A stretch of 64,000 nt of DNA from Campylobacter sp. RM6914 (GTDB lineage: Bacteria > Campylobacterota > Campylobacteria > Campylobacterales > Campylobacteraceae): assembly GCF_004803835.1 (NCBI RefSeq), contig NZ_CP012545.1, forward strand, positions 496,001 to 560,000, given 5' to 3'. The notes beneath the pieces are model-generated. The model searched no databases. It was not told the DNA's origin and saw only the letters and a list, made by a program, of their open reading frames with translations. Position numbers and translations under genes: made by a program. Shown in pieces: positions 54,637 to 64,000 of the stretch. Position 1 is the stretch's first letter, and each line of letters starts with the position of its first letter.

Positions 54637-56124
54637 ATGGGCATTGGGGCTTATGTCGCGATTGCGCTTTATTTTGGATTTTTACTTTTTGTCGGAAGGT
54701 ATTCGTATAATAAAAACGCAAATATGGGAGAGTATCTACTTGATAATCGTCGCTTAGGACCCATAGTTACAGCGCTTAGTGCAGGAGCTAGCGATATGAG
54801 TGGCTGGATGCTTCTTGGCGTGCCTGGAGCACTTTACGCCGTTGGTATCGCAAATATCTGGATGGTAATTGGACTTATCATAGGAGCTTATCTGAATTAC
54901 TTGCTTTTAGCAAAGCGTCTTCGTGTTTATACAGAGGTTGCAAGTGATAGTATCACGATACCTGATTTTTTAGAAAATCGCTTTAAGGATAGAACCAAAA
55001 TTTTACGTATAGTATCAGGGCTTATCATCCTTGTGTTTTTTACGCTTTATGTAAGTAGCGGGATAATCGCAGGCGGAAAGAGCTTCGAGGCCTTTTTTGG
55101 TTTGCCGTTTAATTATGGAGCGATATTTACCTTGGCAATAGTTGTGTTTTATACTTTTTTTGGTGGTTTTCGCGCTGTTTGCATAACAGACGCTTTTCAA
55201 GGAACGCTTATGTTTTTTGTGCTTGTCGCTATCCCGTTAACTGCCTTTTTTAATCTAAATTTACCGGAAAATACAAATTTATGGGCGGAAATTTCAAAGC
55301 TTAGCACTGCCCATTTAGACCCTTTTGCCAACCAAACTTTTTGGGGAATTTTGGGTCTTATGGCGTGGGGTTTTGGCTACTTTGGACAACCGCATATCAT
55401 TGTTAGATTTATGGCGATAAGAAATTCGCAAGAGCTTGCCCAGGCTCGTCGTATCGGCATAGGCTGGATGACGATAGGTCTTGCCGGAGCTATGATGAGC
55501 GGACTTATAGGATTTGTTTATTTTTCTACAAAAGGAGGGCTTGGAGACTCTGAAACGGTCTTTTTAAAGCTTGGCGAAGAGTTGTTTTCGCCGTTTTTGC
55601 TAGGAATTATAATCTCGGCTGTTTTAGCCGCTATCATGAGCACTATTTCAAGCCAACTTTTGGTTAGCTCAAGTTCTGTGACAAAGGACTTTATCCTAGC
55701 TTTTTATAAAAAAGAAATTTCAACTTCGACGCAGGTTGCTGTCGGTAGATACGCTGTTGTGGCGGTTGCTTTGGTGGCTACTATTTTAGCTTTTGGCTCA
55801 AAAGAGAGCGTTTTAAATGTCGTTGGTAACGCATGGGCTGGGTTTGGAGCTAGTTTTGGTCCTGTGCTACTTTTTAGCTTGTATTGGAAGCGTATGAGCG
55901 CGCTTGGTGCGTTGGTTGGGATGATAGCAGGCGGTGCAACGGTGTTGTTTTGGATAAGCTCCGGGTTAAATTCTTATGTTTATGAAATTTTACCGGGTAT
56001 CATAGCTTCAAGTATTGCTATTGTGGTTGTAAGTATCTGGGGAGATGCGATAAATAAAATGACTGCCGAGCCAAACGAACAAGTCATAAAAGACGAATTT
56101 GATAGGATGAAAACCAGACTTTAA
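54637..56124 (+). CDS. putP: Sodium/proline symporter
   Basis: The 495-residue SSS-family transporter has about 13 membrane segments. LDNRRLGPIVTALSAGASDMSGWMLLG marks the substrate- and sodium-binding region near residue 45, followed by GFGYFGQPHI near 240. PutP takes up proline, a major carbon source for many Campylobacter. I start at ATG 54637 with AAAAAGGAC upstream, six codons inside the longest frame. putA is not adjacent. Confidence 0.95.
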   Translation: MGIGAYVAIALYFGFLLFVGRYSYNKNANMGEYLLDNRRLGPIVTALSAGASDMSGWMLLGVPGALYAVGIANIWMVIGLIIGAYLNYLLLAKRLRVYTEVASDSITIPDFLENRFKDRTKILRIVSGLIILVFFTLYVSSGIIAGGKSFEAFFGLPFNYGAIFTLAIVVFYTFFGGFRAVCITDAFQGTLMFFVLVAIPLTAFFNLNLPENTNLWAEISKLSTAHLDPFANQTFWGILGLMAWGFGYFGQPHIIVRFMAIRNSQELAQARRIGIGWMTIGLAGAMMSGLIGFVYFSTKGGLGDSETVFLKLGEELFSPFLLGIIISAVLAAIMSTISSQLLVSSSSVTKDFILAFYKKEISTSTQVAVGRYAVVAVALVATILAFGSKESVLNVVGNAWAGFGASFGPVLLFSLYWKRMSALGALVGMIAGGATVLFWISSGLNSYVYEILPGIIASSIAIVVVSIWGDAINKMTAEPNEQVIKDEFDRMKTRL

Positions 56125-56127
56125 CGG

Positions 56128-56150
56128 CGAGCTAAATTTTAGCTCGTTTT
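56128..56150 (+). terminator. Terminator of putP, overlapping the mnmC 3' end
   Basis: CGAGCTAAA and TTTAGCTCG pair around one base, followed by TTTT on the plus strand, 3 bp after the putP stop. The mnmC stop codon lies inside the stem. Confidence 0.75.
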
Positions 56151-58006
56151 AGTTTTCTCACTAAAAATCTAGCCGGATGAAGGTCGTTAAATAGACTTTT
56201 TTCTATGCAAAGAGGGCGATTTAAAACAAGATCTCCTATAAGTTTTGCGCCAAGTATCGCAGTGCCTAGACCTCTTGAACCGTGGGCAAAATTTACAAAA
56301 ACATTTTGTTCGTATTTGGGTAGGGCGTTATTTGCTTTATGCTTTGTCCAAAACAAATCCTTGTAAACGCTTTTATAATACTCTTCGTCATGTAGCGCGC
56401 CGATAATTGGGAAACGATCCGCGCTATAGCTTCGAAATCCTACTTTTTGCGAGATAATCCTGGTATTTTTAATATCTATAAAATCGCTTAGTTTGTTTAA
56501 ATTTTCGTTGTCATCATCTGCTCTTGGATTGGGGTCAATATCACCTCTGGCATATGTTGCGCCGATTATTTGTATGTTGTTTTTAGCAGGACAGATATAG
56601 CCAAGTGCACTTAGAGGCATGGTGTTATTTAAAATTTTTTCTATATGTGTAACCTGTCCTCTAACTGAACTTATAGTGATATCTTTGTCGCCAAAAATTT
56701 CCGTGCTTTCGCTTCCTGCCGCAAAGATCAAAAAGTCGGCTTTTATGCTTTTTGTCTTTTTATCGTGTTTAAATTTTATGCTTATTTTGCCGTTTTTTAG
56801 GTGTTTATGGCTTAGGTATTTGTACGAGAGTAAGACTTCAAACTCTTTGGCTAGTTTTTTACAGGCTTTTATGGGGCAAACATGCGCTCCGTCTTTTATG
56901 AGCAGTGCAGGATATGGCTTTGCGCTTTCGTCATAGTCAAAAATACCTTTTGAGTCATCGCTAAACCTGCTCTCATAACGTCTTTTTAAAAGTTCGTCAT
57001 AGGCGTATTCGATACAGCCTGTAAAATTTATCTCTTGTTTGCTTAGAGTGTTTTTATAAAATCTTACCGCTTGTAAAAATGCGTTAAGATGCATTCGACC
57101 TAAATTTACTTCAGGCTTTGTGATTAACGGCATTAGCGCTCCGGAGATATTACCGGAACCGTTTGTGGCAACTGAATTTTCTTTTTCCATTAAGGTTACC
57201 CGTATGCCGTTTTTACTTAGTTCATAAGCGGTTGCAAGACCTGCTATGCCCGCGCCTACAATAATGGCGTGTGAATTTTTACTTAAATTTGTAGTTTTTG
57301 CTCTTTGAAACCATGGATTTACGCTGCTTTGTGTTTTATGCTTTAATACCGCATGACTCATCTGTCGTTTTTTGCCGTATCCTTTTAGTAAAGTTAGTTC
57401 AAAGCCTGATTTTATAAAATTTTCGCGTACGATTTTTGCACACGAATATGTTCTTATAACTGCCTCTATCTTACTTAAACGAGCGACCTCTTTAAAAATT
57501 TCTTCGTCCCACATTGAACTATTTTTACTTGGAGCAAAGCCATCCATAAACCAAACATCAGCCTCAAAGTCAAGTTCCGGTAAAATTTCTTTTGCTTCGC
57601 CAAAGCACAGATCAAGAGTGATATTTGGGCTAAATTCTATCCTGTGTATACCACTAATGATAGGAGGATATAGACTAATTAGTTTTTTACTCAAAAGCTT
57701 AAAGGCGTTAAGCTTTTTATAAATTTCTTGTAGATCGTTTGGTGAAATGGGGGTCATTTCAATACTAACAAAGTGAAGCTTTTTGTCTGTATTTTTAAAT
57801 TTATTGCAAAGCGTTAAGAAATTTAAGCCTGCCCCAAAGCCAAGCTCTGCCACGATGAAACTATCTTGATCTTCAAAAATTTCATCTACAGCACTTGCAA
57901 AAACGTATTTACTTTCGCCTAGAGGATCGCTAGTGTTAAAGTAAATATCGTTAAATTCTTCGTTGCAGGCGATCTTGTCTTTGAAATTTATAATTGCCGT
58001 ATTCAT
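56132..58006 (-). CDS. mnmC: Bifunctional tRNA mnm5s2U34 enzyme MnmC
   Basis: The 624-residue fusion has an N-terminal methyltransferase half (about 1-235, with FNTSDPLGESKYVF, AELGFGAGLNFL and WFMDGFAPSKN) and a C-terminal FAD oxidoreductase half (about 250-615, with VGAGIAGLATAYEL, LMEKE and HGSRGLGTAILGA). It turns cmnm5U34 into nm5U and then mnm5U in wobble positions of several tRNAs. The 3' end lies in the putP terminator. The start overlaps the amidase stop by 4 bp. Confidence 0.95.
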   Translation of the reverse strand: MNTAIINFKDKIACNEEFNDIYFNTSDPLGESKYVFASAVDEIFEDQDSFIVAELGFGAGLNFLTLCNKFKNTDKKLHFVSIEMTPISPNDLQEIYKKLNAFKLLSKKLISLYPPIISGIHRIEFSPNITLDLCFGEAKEILPELDFEADVWFMDGFAPSKNSSMWDEEIFKEVARLSKIEAVIRTYSCAKIVRENFIKSGFELTLLKGYGKKRQMSHAVLKHKTQSSVNPWFQRAKTTNLSKNSHAIIVGAGIAGLATAYELSKNGIRVTLMEKENSVATNGSGNISGALMPLITKPEVNLGRMHLNAFLQAVRFYKNTLSKQEINFTGCIEYAYDELLKRRYESRFSDDSKGIFDYDESAKPYPALLIKDGAHVCPIKACKKLAKEFEVLLSYKYLSHKHLKNGKISIKFKHDKKTKSIKADFLIFAAGSESTEIFGDKDITISSVRGQVTHIEKILNNTMPLSALGYICPAKNNIQIIGATYARGDIDPNPRADDDNENLNKLSDFIDIKNTRIISQKVGFRSYSADRFPIIGALHDEEYYKSVYKDLFWTKHKANNALPKYEQNVFVNFAHGSRGLGTAILGAKLIGDLVLNRPLCIEKSLFNDLHPARFLVRKLKRAKI

Positions 58007-59409
58007 CTGTTTTTAGCAAAATAGCTCTCAACGCCGTTTGCGATACCTTTTGCAAGTGCGTTTTGATATGCACTATCGTATAACATCTTCCCTTCCGTTG
58101 GGTGCGTGATATAACCGATTTCTATTAGCACAGCAGGCATTAATGCTCCTACGAGCACCCAAAACGGAGCTTCTCTTACTCCGCCGTCCGTAGCTTTATA
58201 AACACGTCTTGCCTGCGATAAAATTTCACGTTGCATGTCTATGCCTAGCTTGTTTGAAGCGATGATTTTTTCGCGGTTTAAGAAATTTAAAAATGTTTGC
58301 TGGGAGAAATAATTCATCTCTTCGATATCTGATTTGTTTTCAAGAGCGGCAGCATTTTTGCTTCGTTCAGATCTTGCGGGAGAGAGAAAAAATGTCTCTA
58401 TGCCGTGCATTGTTTTTGCTTTTTGTGCGTTTGGTGCGGCATTTGCATGTATGGATAAAAATAGATCTGCATTTTTGTCATTTGCAAATTTGGTTCTTGT
58501 CCTTAGGTTGATAAATTTGTCGTTATTTCTTGTAAAATATACCGTATAGCCACTTTTTTGAAGGTATTCGCCAAGTTTTTGTGAGACCGCTAAGACGGCA
58601 ACTTTTTCTTTTAAACTGCCGTTTACCGCTCCAGGGTCTGTTCCGCCATGACCGGGATCGATGACTATTATTTTATTTTTCTTTGCCACCGGTGTTTGCG
58701 GTATAGCTTTACTCTGTGTTTGAGTTTGTATTTTAGTGCTTGTTTTTGCGATTTTTATGTTTTCTTTTGATATGAAATTATCCGTAGTGATGATTAGAGT
58801 ATTGTCTTTTACGTCCGCTTTTATTGTTTTTTGTGAAGAGTCGCTAAATACTATGCGAACTGTTTTTTTATCAAATTGCGCTATGCGGATACTATCGACT
58901 ATGAAATTTTTATAATTTAAACTCTTTCCGTTTAAAATCGCCTCTATGTCGATGACATTTCTATATGCTCCTTTTTGGTTTAATGAGAAATTTTTAAGTT
59001 TTATACCATCAAGTGATTGGTTAAATTTTAAAACCAATGTATCATCCATCTTGCTTGCACTTAGCATGTAAAGAGGTTTTGTGGATTGTTGCTGCGGAGT
59101 TTCTCTTTTTGTGGTTTTGGTTGTTGTTTTTACACCCTTTAATTTGTTTAGGTCGGCTATGTATGACTTAGAGTCTAATTTTAGTGCTTTTGCGCTAGTT
59201 ATAAGTCGCTCTAAGCTTTCTTTTTTTAAATTTATATCGTTTTTTATGATGGCTTGGACATAAATTCGCTTAATATTTTCATGCATTGTTGCTTTTTGTG
59301 CAGCCGTAGCATTTGCAAAGCTCTTGTCGAAATTTGCAAACACTTGGCTCTCATTAGCACCAAAAAGCGCTATTGCTAAAAACAAAAACAGGGCTAAAAA
59401 TTTATGCAT
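58003..59409 (-). CDS. Periplasmic N-acetylmuramoyl-L-alanine amidase (AmiC-like)
   Basis: The 468-residue enzyme has a signal peptide (about 1-17), an N-terminal helical/AMIN-like region, and a C-terminal Amidase_3 zinc domain from about 245: VIDPGHGGTDPGAVN (zinc His), LSIHANA, and VLIEIGYITHPTEG (catalytic Glu). It cuts the bond between MurNAc and the stem peptide for cell separation. C. jejuni has one such amidase. It is tightly coupled to mnmC and the nitronate monooxygenase-like gene (8-bp overlap). Confidence 0.93.
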   Translation of the reverse strand: MHKFLALFLFLAIALFGANESQVFANFDKSFANATAAQKATMHENIKRIYVQAIIKNDINLKKESLERLITSAKALKLDSKSYIADLNKLKGVKTTTKTTKRETPQQQSTKPLYMLSASKMDDTLVLKFNQSLDGIKLKNFSLNQKGAYRNVIDIEAILNGKSLNYKNFIVDSIRIAQFDKKTVRIVFSDSSQKTIKADVKDNTLIITTDNFISKENIKIAKTSTKIQTQTQSKAIPQTPVAKKNKIIVIDPGHGGTDPGAVNGSLKEKVAVLAVSQKLGEYLQKSGYTVYFTRNNDKFINLRTRTKFANDKNADLFLSIHANAAPNAQKAKTMHGIETFFLSPARSERSKNAAALENKSDIEEMNYFSQQTFLNFLNREKIIASNKLGIDMQREILSQARRVYKATDGGVREAPFWVLVGALMPAVLIEIGYITHPTEGKMLYDSAYQNALAKGIANGVESYFAKNR

Positions 59410-60502
59410 TTTCGCCTTGTGTTAGCTTTTTGATCAGCTCTTTCACGCTTATTATCTCGTTTAGTCTATATCCGTTTGCGCCTGTAAAAAACAGACCTGT
59501 TTCTTTAACTCCGGCATAAGCATCATAAAGTCTATCGGCGATACAGTATCCTACCATTTTTGCCTCTTTGCCGTGTCCACAAGGCGCTACGCAGTTGCTT
59601 ATGCACTGAATTTTAGGTGCTATTTTTTTCTCGATTAGTGAAAATAAATTTGTCTTAATACCTCTTGCAGGGTAGCCGACAGGGCTTTTTATAAGCTCTA
59701 TATCCTCTTGTTTTGCATCAAGCAACATTTGCTTAAAGTTATCACTGGCATCGCACTCGTGAGTTCCGATAAAACGAGTTCCCATTTGAACACCGTCCGC
59801 ACCAAGAGAGATAGCATTTTCGATATCGTTTTTATCCCAAATTCCTCCTGCCGCAAAGAGCGGAAAGTCGCCCCATTGCTTTATCTCTTCTTTTACTTGC
59901 GGGATTAGCTTTTCAAGTTGATACTCGGGGTCTACGCATTGCTCATATGTAAAGCCTTGGTGTCCTCCGCTTAAAGGCCCCTCAAGAACAACGGCATCTG
60001 GCAAGCGGTTGTATCTTTGTGTCCAACGCTTGCAGATTATTTTGAGTGCTTTGGCTGAACTTACGATAGGAACGAGCGCAATATGCTTAAATTCTTGTGT
60101 AAATTCAGGCAAATTTGTAGGTAGTCCCGCGCCGGATATGATTATGTTAAAACCCGCTTCACATGCGTCTTTTACTACTCTTGCGTAGTCGTTTGCCGCA
60201 TACATGATATTTACGCCAAGTGGTATATCGCCGCATACTTTGCGAGCGTTGTCTATTATGGCTTTTAGTCCTGCTGCAGAGTAGAAATTTTCACTTCCAA
60301 GAGGTTTTAAATTTAGTTCTTTGCTTATGTGGCTGCGATTTTCATAGTGACCTGTTCCAACGGAGCTAATAACTCCAAGTCCACCCTCCATGCTAACTGC
60401 AGAAGCAAGCCTGTCCCAGCTTATACCAAGACCCATGCCACCTTGAATGATAGGAATTTTAAGCTCGTATTGGCCTATTTTAACCGGTTTTAAGTCCATC
60501 AT
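59402..60502 (-). CDS. Nitronate monooxygenase-like flavoprotein
   Basis: The 366-residue FMN TIM-barrel has [11 protein letters not shown] near the start, [26 protein letters not shown] and [28 protein letters not shown], the phosphate- and FMN-binding motifs of the NMO/FabK family. It could oxidise alkyl nitronates or act in fatty-acid synthesis as FabK. A C-terminal CVAPCGHG patch is unusual. It overlaps tyrS by 4 bp, as in C. jejuni (Cj1270c, from memory). Confidence 0.85.
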   Translation of the reverse strand: MMDLKPVKIGQYELKIPIIQGGMGLGISWDRLASAVSMEGGLGVISSVGTGHYENRSHISKELNLKPLGSENFYSAAGLKAIIDNARKVCGDIPLGVNIMYAANDYARVVKDACEAGFNIIISGAGLPTNLPEFTQEFKHIALVPIVSSAKALKIICKRWTQRYNRLPDAVVLEGPLSGGHQGFTYEQCVDPEYQLEKLIPQVKEEIKQWGDFPLFAAGGIWDKNDIENAISLGADGVQMGTRFIGTHECDASDNFKQMLLDAKQEDIELIKSPVGYPARGIKTNLFSLIEKKIAPKIQCISNCVAPCGHGKEAKMVGYCIADRLYDAYAGVKETGLFFTGANGYRLNEIISVKELIKKLTQGENA

Positions 60503-61704
60503 ATAACCTTTAATCTGGCAAATTTTTTCTTGCCAACTTGTAAGACGTATTCGCCTTTGTTTAGTTTAAGCTGTTCGTCTTTTATTTTATTTTGATCGAT
60601 ACTTACGGCATTTGCCGCTATATCGCGCCTTGCTTGAGAATTTGTAGGAGTAAGCCCACAGTGTGTTAATGCCTCTACTATCCAAGCCGGTTCATTCATG
60701 CTAAATTCTTTTATATCGCTTGGAAGTTCGCCTGAGGCATGAACGTTATTAAACTCATCACGTGCTTTTTGGGCCGTTTCTTCATCATGATAGCGAGCTG
60801 TTATCTCAAAAGCCAAGTCCTCTTTTGCTTTTTTAGGATGGTAAGAGCCGTTTTTGACAGCCTCTTTAAGAGCTGCGATCTCATCAACGCTTTTTTGACT
60901 TAAAAGCTCATACCAGCGCCACATAAGCTCGTCTGATATGCTTAGTGTCTTAGCGAACATATCATTTGCATTATCGGTTACACCGATGTAGTTGCCTAAG
61001 CTTTTACTCATTTTATTAACACCGTCAAGACCTTCAAGAAGAGGCATCATGATAACTGCTTGCTCTTTGCCGATATTATAAACACGTTGCAAAGTTCGTC
61101 CCATTAAGAGGTTAAATTTCTGATCCGTTCCTCCCATTTCGATGTCGCATTTCATAGCAACACTGTCGTATCCTTGAAGTAGCGGATACATAAATTCGCT
61201 AATGCTTATCGGGGTTCCTGCTTTTAGTCTTTTTTCAAAGTCATCGCGCTCTATCATACGAGCTACAGGAAATGTGCTAGTTAGTTCGATAACACCTGCC
61301 GCTCCAAGTTCGTTACACCAAGTAGAGTTAAACATTATCTTGGTTTTGCTTGGGTCTAAAATTTTAAAAACTTGCTCTTCGTATGTTTTGGCATTTTTTA
61401 AAACCGTTTCTCGGTCAAGCTTCTTGCGAGTTGCAGATTTGCCGGTAGGATCACCAATCTGTCCAGTAAAATCACCTATTAGAAATTGTATAATGGCTCC
61501 GTGTTGTTGAAGTAGTGCCATTTTGTTTAAAACAACCGAGTGCCCTAAGTGCAAGTCGGGTGCTGTTGGGTCAAATCCTGCTTTTACGTAGAAATTCTCG
61601 CCATTTTCGTAGAAATTTTTTATAAGATTAAGCACTCTTTCTTCATCGATCATTTCGGCAACGCCTTTTTTGATCTCTTGCATTATTTTATTTAAATCAA
61701 TCAC
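60499..61704 (-). CDS. tyrS: Tyrosyl-tRNA synthetase
   Basis: This 401-residue class I synthetase has HLGHS near residue 51, [22 protein letters not shown] and KMSKS near residue 232, followed by a C-terminal S4 RNA-binding domain (about 340-401). It charges tRNA-Tyr. The start is GTG at 61704, with AAGGAG upstream. It lies 20 bp after spoT. Confidence 0.96.
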   Translation of the reverse strand: MIDLNKIMQEIKKGVAEMIDEERVLNLIKNFYENGENFYVKAGFDPTAPDLHLGHSVVLNKMALLQQHGAIIQFLIGDFTGQIGDPTGKSATRKKLDRETVLKNAKTYEEQVFKILDPSKTKIMFNSTWCNELGAAGVIELTSTFPVARMIERDDFEKRLKAGTPISISEFMYPLLQGYDSVAMKCDIEMGGTDQKFNLLMGRTLQRVYNIGKEQAVIMMPLLEGLDGVNKMSKSLGNYIGVTDNANDMFAKTLSISDELMWRWYELLSQKSVDEIAALKEAVKNGSYHPKKAKEDLAFEITARYHDEETAQKARDEFNNVHASGELPSDIKEFSMNEPAWIVEALTHCGLTPTNSQARRDIAANAVSIDQNKIKDEQLKLNKGEYVLQVGKKKFARLKVI

Positions 61705-61723
61705 TCGTTCTCCTTACTTAAAT

Positions 61724-63907
61724 TTAATTATGATACGGGTCGTTTGTCGAGATAAAATCAATGATCTTAAAACGCTCTTTAAGCTTATCTCTTATCATAT
61801 TGGCATCTATGTTTTCTGCTATTTCTATGCTTAGAACAAACACTTCGCCTGTCACGTCTTTTGATTCGTTTAATGTGATTGTAGCCAAATTTACGTCAAG
61901 TCGTGCAAGATATGTTAAAAATTCAGCCAAAGCTCCTTTGCGGTTTTCAAGATTAAGCAAAATTTTATACCTATGTGGAGCATTTCTGGTCCACTTTACA
62001 AAGATAACTTCTTCATCTTTTTCTAGCATCTTAGCGGCTCGTTCGCAAAGCTTGTGATGAACGATGACATTGTGACCGGATTTAAAGCCGATGATATTAT
62101 CGCCGCGTTTTGGATTACAGCAGTAGTCAAATTCTACATTTGAAATTTTGTGGTTTGAATATATCACGATATTTTCAAATTTTTGCTTTTTGATTTGGTA
62201 TTTGTCGCCAAGACTTAATAAAAACGGTCTTTCTTTTTTGACATATTTTTTAAGTGCATTTGCTACTTCTTGTAGATAGATCGAGTCGGTTGCGGCTTTA
62301 AATATCTTTTTGGTTGATTTTTCTTGCTCTAGCCAATCTAAAATTTTTTCTTTTGGCACGTCAAAGGCTGATTTTAGTATATCGATCGCTATTTTGTTAT
62401 TTATATCTTTTATCTTTTGTTTACAAAACGAACGTATCGTTGCTCTTGCTTTGCCTGTTTTTACGCTACTTATCCATGAGCAGCGGTATTTGGCTTCGTC
62501 TCCTGTTACAATACGAACGATATCTCCGTTTTTAAGTTCGGTTAGAAGCGGAACTTTTATGCGGTTTATAAAGGCCTCTTTTGCGTAAAGTCCAACCTCT
62601 GTGTGCACTTCATAAGCATAGTCAAGAGCCGTAGCGCCTCTAGGAAGCGTAAATACCGTCCCTTTTGGCGAATATACCGCGATATCTTCGATATAAAGGC
62701 TGTCTTTTGCGTATTCGTAAAGCTCTTCGGGGTTGTTTTCGGCTTCATTTTGCATGCCTATATCATTTAGCCAGTCAAGCTTTGGATTTAGCATAGTGCC
62801 ACCGTTTTTGTATTTCCAGTGGGCTGCTACACCGTATTCGGCGGTATTATGCATGTCGTAAGTTCTTATTTGAACTTCAAAAATACTTTTTGCGTCAAAT
62901 ATCGTTGTGTGTATAGTTTGGTAGCCGTTTTGCTTTGGAAGTGCTATATAGTCTTTAAAACGCGAGATGAGCGGATTGAAATTTATATGTAAATTTCCAA
63001 GCGCAAGATAGCAATCAAGTGGCTCCTTGACTATGATACGAATGGCAAGTAGGTCAAGAACCTCTTCTATCGAAATGCCTTTTCTTTGCATTTTTAGATA
63101 TATCGAGTAGTAATGTTTGATACGTTTTTGTATCTCAAATGAACCTTCGCTAAAACCGTTTTGAAGTAGAAATTGACTTACTTTTTCATGAAAAGAATTT
63201 AGTTTAAGCGCAAGTTGTTGCTTGTGTTCGTCAAGATAGTCATGAATTTTTTGAAATTCTTGAGGGAGTATGTATTTAAAGCTAAGATCCTCAAGTATAT
63301 TTTTGATAGAAGAAATTCCAAGTCTGTGAGCGATAGGCGCATAAACCATTAGCGTCTCTTCGGCTATCCGTCTTTGCTTTTCAGGGGCAAGTGCCTCAAG
63401 GGTTAGCATGTTGTGCGTTCTATCGCAAAGTTTAACGACTAAAACGCGAACATCCTCTATCGATATAAGAAGCATTCTTCTAAAAGTAAGAGCTGAATTT
63501 GCAAGTTTTTCGTTGCTGTCCGAGCTTACAAGCTTGTCCTCTCTGATCGCAACTATTTTTGTAAGCCCCTCTACTAGCTTTGCTACTTCATCGCTAAATT
63601 CACTTCTTACATCCTCAAGCGTAGCACTTGTGTCTTCTACTACATCATGCAAAAGAGCGGCTGCTATCATGCATTCATCTCCGCCCATATATGCTACTAT
63701 GCAAGCAACAAGTATTGGGTGGATGGCGTAAGGCTCACCGCTTTTTCTGTATTGTCCAACATGTGAGATAATGCAACGCTCTACGCCTTTTTCTATCAGT
63801 TCACTTCGTTCGTATAGCGAAAACAACAAAGCCGTAGCGTCAGAGACGTTTTTGCACGCTACTATCTCGTCTATGAGCTCTTCTATGAATATACTATTCT
63901 TCAACAA
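61724..63907 (-). CDS. spoT: Bifunctional (p)ppGpp synthetase/hydrolase (Rel/SpoT)
   Basis: The 727-residue protein has the HD hydrolase domain with HDVVEDT near residue 87, the synthetase domain with RFKDYIALPKQNGYQT (RXKD type, as in bifunctional enzymes), a TGS domain near 400 (YSPKGTVFTLPRGATALDYA) and a C-terminal ACT domain (about 650-727). It is the only Rel-type stringent-response enzyme expected in Campylobacter. The start is TTG at 63907 (or the next codon, also TTG) with AGAGG upstream. It overlaps rpoZ by 14 bp, the rpoZ-spoT order common in proteobacteria. Confidence 0.95.
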   Translation of the reverse strand: MLKNSIFIEELIDEIVACKNVSDATALLFSLYERSELIEKGVERCIISHVGQYRKSGEPYAIHPILVACIVAYMGGDECMIAAALLHDVVEDTSATLEDVRSEFSDEVAKLVEGLTKIVAIREDKLVSSDSNEKLANSALTFRRMLLISIEDVRVLVVKLCDRTHNMLTLEALAPEKQRRIAEETLMVYAPIAHRLGISSIKNILEDLSFKYILPQEFQKIHDYLDEHKQQLALKLNSFHEKVSQFLLQNGFSEGSFEIQKRIKHYYSIYLKMQRKGISIEEVLDLLAIRIIVKEPLDCYLALGNLHINFNPLISRFKDYIALPKQNGYQTIHTTIFDAKSIFEVQIRTYDMHNTAEYGVAAHWKYKNGGTMLNPKLDWLNDIGMQNEAENNPEELYEYAKDSLYIEDIAVYSPKGTVFTLPRGATALDYAYEVHTEVGLYAKEAFINRIKVPLLTELKNGDIVRIVTGDEAKYRCSWISSVKTGKARATIRSFCKQKIKDINNKIAIDILKSAFDVPKEKILDWLEQEKSTKKIFKAATDSIYLQEVANALKKYVKKERPFLLSLGDKYQIKKQKFENIVIYSNHKISNVEFDYCCNPKRGDNIIGFKSGHNVIVHHKLCERAAKMLEKDEEVIFVKWTRNAPHRYKILLNLENRKGALAEFLTYLARLDVNLATITLNESKDVTGEVFVLSIEIAENIDANMIRDKLKERFKIIDFISTNDPYHN

Positions 63908-64000
63908 TAGCCTCTAAACCGATTTTTCCTTCTGCAACTTCAAGCAGTGCTATGTCGGCAAATTTCATCTTGCTCACATCCGTATCAACAAGCGCAGGTG
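63894..64000 (-). CDS. rpoZ: RNA polymerase omega subunit (C-terminal part, cut by window edge)
   Basis: The frame ends at TAG (63894-63896). The visible 34 residues include DTDVSKMKFADIALLEVAEGK and end IVEE, the acidic tail of the Campylobacter omega subunit. Omega helps assemble RNA polymerase and binds ppGpp in other bacteria. Its overlap with spoT (14 bp) supports the assignment. The N-terminal part lies outside the window. Confidence 0.8.
   Translation of the reverse strand, partial: PALVDTDVSKMKFADIALLEVAEGKIGLEAIVEE

Noticed and set aside
1-64000. Phase-variable homopolymer tracts, CRISPR, tRNA/rRNA or insertion sequences
   Set aside because: No G or C run longer than five, no spaced direct repeats, no cloverleaf-like or rRNA-like segment and no transposase frame were seen by eye. 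A covariance-model scan would be needed to exclude small RNAs.

Overview
The window is a gene-dense, AT-rich piece of a Campylobacterota chromosome, most probably a Campylobacter species other than C. jejuni. The evidence is the gene families, the -10 boxes (TATAAT, TAGAAT) without clear -35 boxes, and several gene blocks that match C. jejuni order as I recall it: gltX-yggT-slt-mobB-fbp-metG; mrdA-engB-lptAC-kdsC-rlpA-mltD-tatD-cbrR-recN-nadK-aspS-adk; HIT-pheST-aroA-ispH-rpsA-serA; and mnmC-amidase-nmo-tyrS-spoT-rpoZ. I see no rRNA, tRNA, insertion sequence, prophage, CRISPR array or long homopolymer (phase-variable) tract.

Region by region. 1-4.4 kb: the end of a membrane metallophosphoesterase, then an accessory respiratory module (octahaem epsilon-type hydroxylamine oxidoreductase HaoA, its tetrahaem quinol dehydrogenase HaoC, a Crp/Fnr regulator) and mscL. 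4.5-12.7 kb: a GluRS2-type glutamyl-tRNA synthetase, a lytic transglycosylase, mobB, fbp, metG and a Mur-ligase-like protein that has lost its P-loop. 12.7-16.3 kb: a short hybrid-cluster protein (Hcp), a lipoprotein, queC and ybeY. 16.3-30 kb: an envelope and signalling block (PBP2, LPS transport, KDO, RlpA, MltD, the CbrR diguanylate cyclase), with recN, nadK, aspS and adk. 30.9-31.4 kb: a gene-poor junction holding a decayed reading frame, between two blocks that are separate in C. jejuni. 31.4-41.7 kb: translation and aromatic/isoprenoid/serine biosynthesis, ending with efp. 41.7-44 kb: a selenoprotein of the SelW/Rdx family with an in-frame TGA, a DJ-1 protein, an RRM protein and a GluQRS-like enzyme. 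44-51 kb: dnaE, flgS, a PD-(D/E)XK-like protein and a cysteine-desulfurase-like enzyme. 51-56 kb: thiamine genes, an amino-acid ABC transporter and putP. 56-64 kb: mnmC, an amidase, a nitronate monooxygenase-like enzyme, tyrS, spoT and the end of rpoZ.

The most notable system is a probable nitrite/hydroxylamine/NO regulon. Perfect TTGAT-N4-ATCAA (FNR-type) boxes lie upstream of both haoC and hcp, about 41 bp before the predicted transcription starts. The Crp/Fnr gene directly upstream of haoC has the matching E-x2-S-R recognition helix but no iron-sulfur cysteines. The other main items are the TGA-containing selenoprotein gene with a hairpin after the codon, a GluQRS-like enzyme near queC, a perfect 28-bp palindrome over the HIT promoter, and the P-loop-less Mur-like protein.
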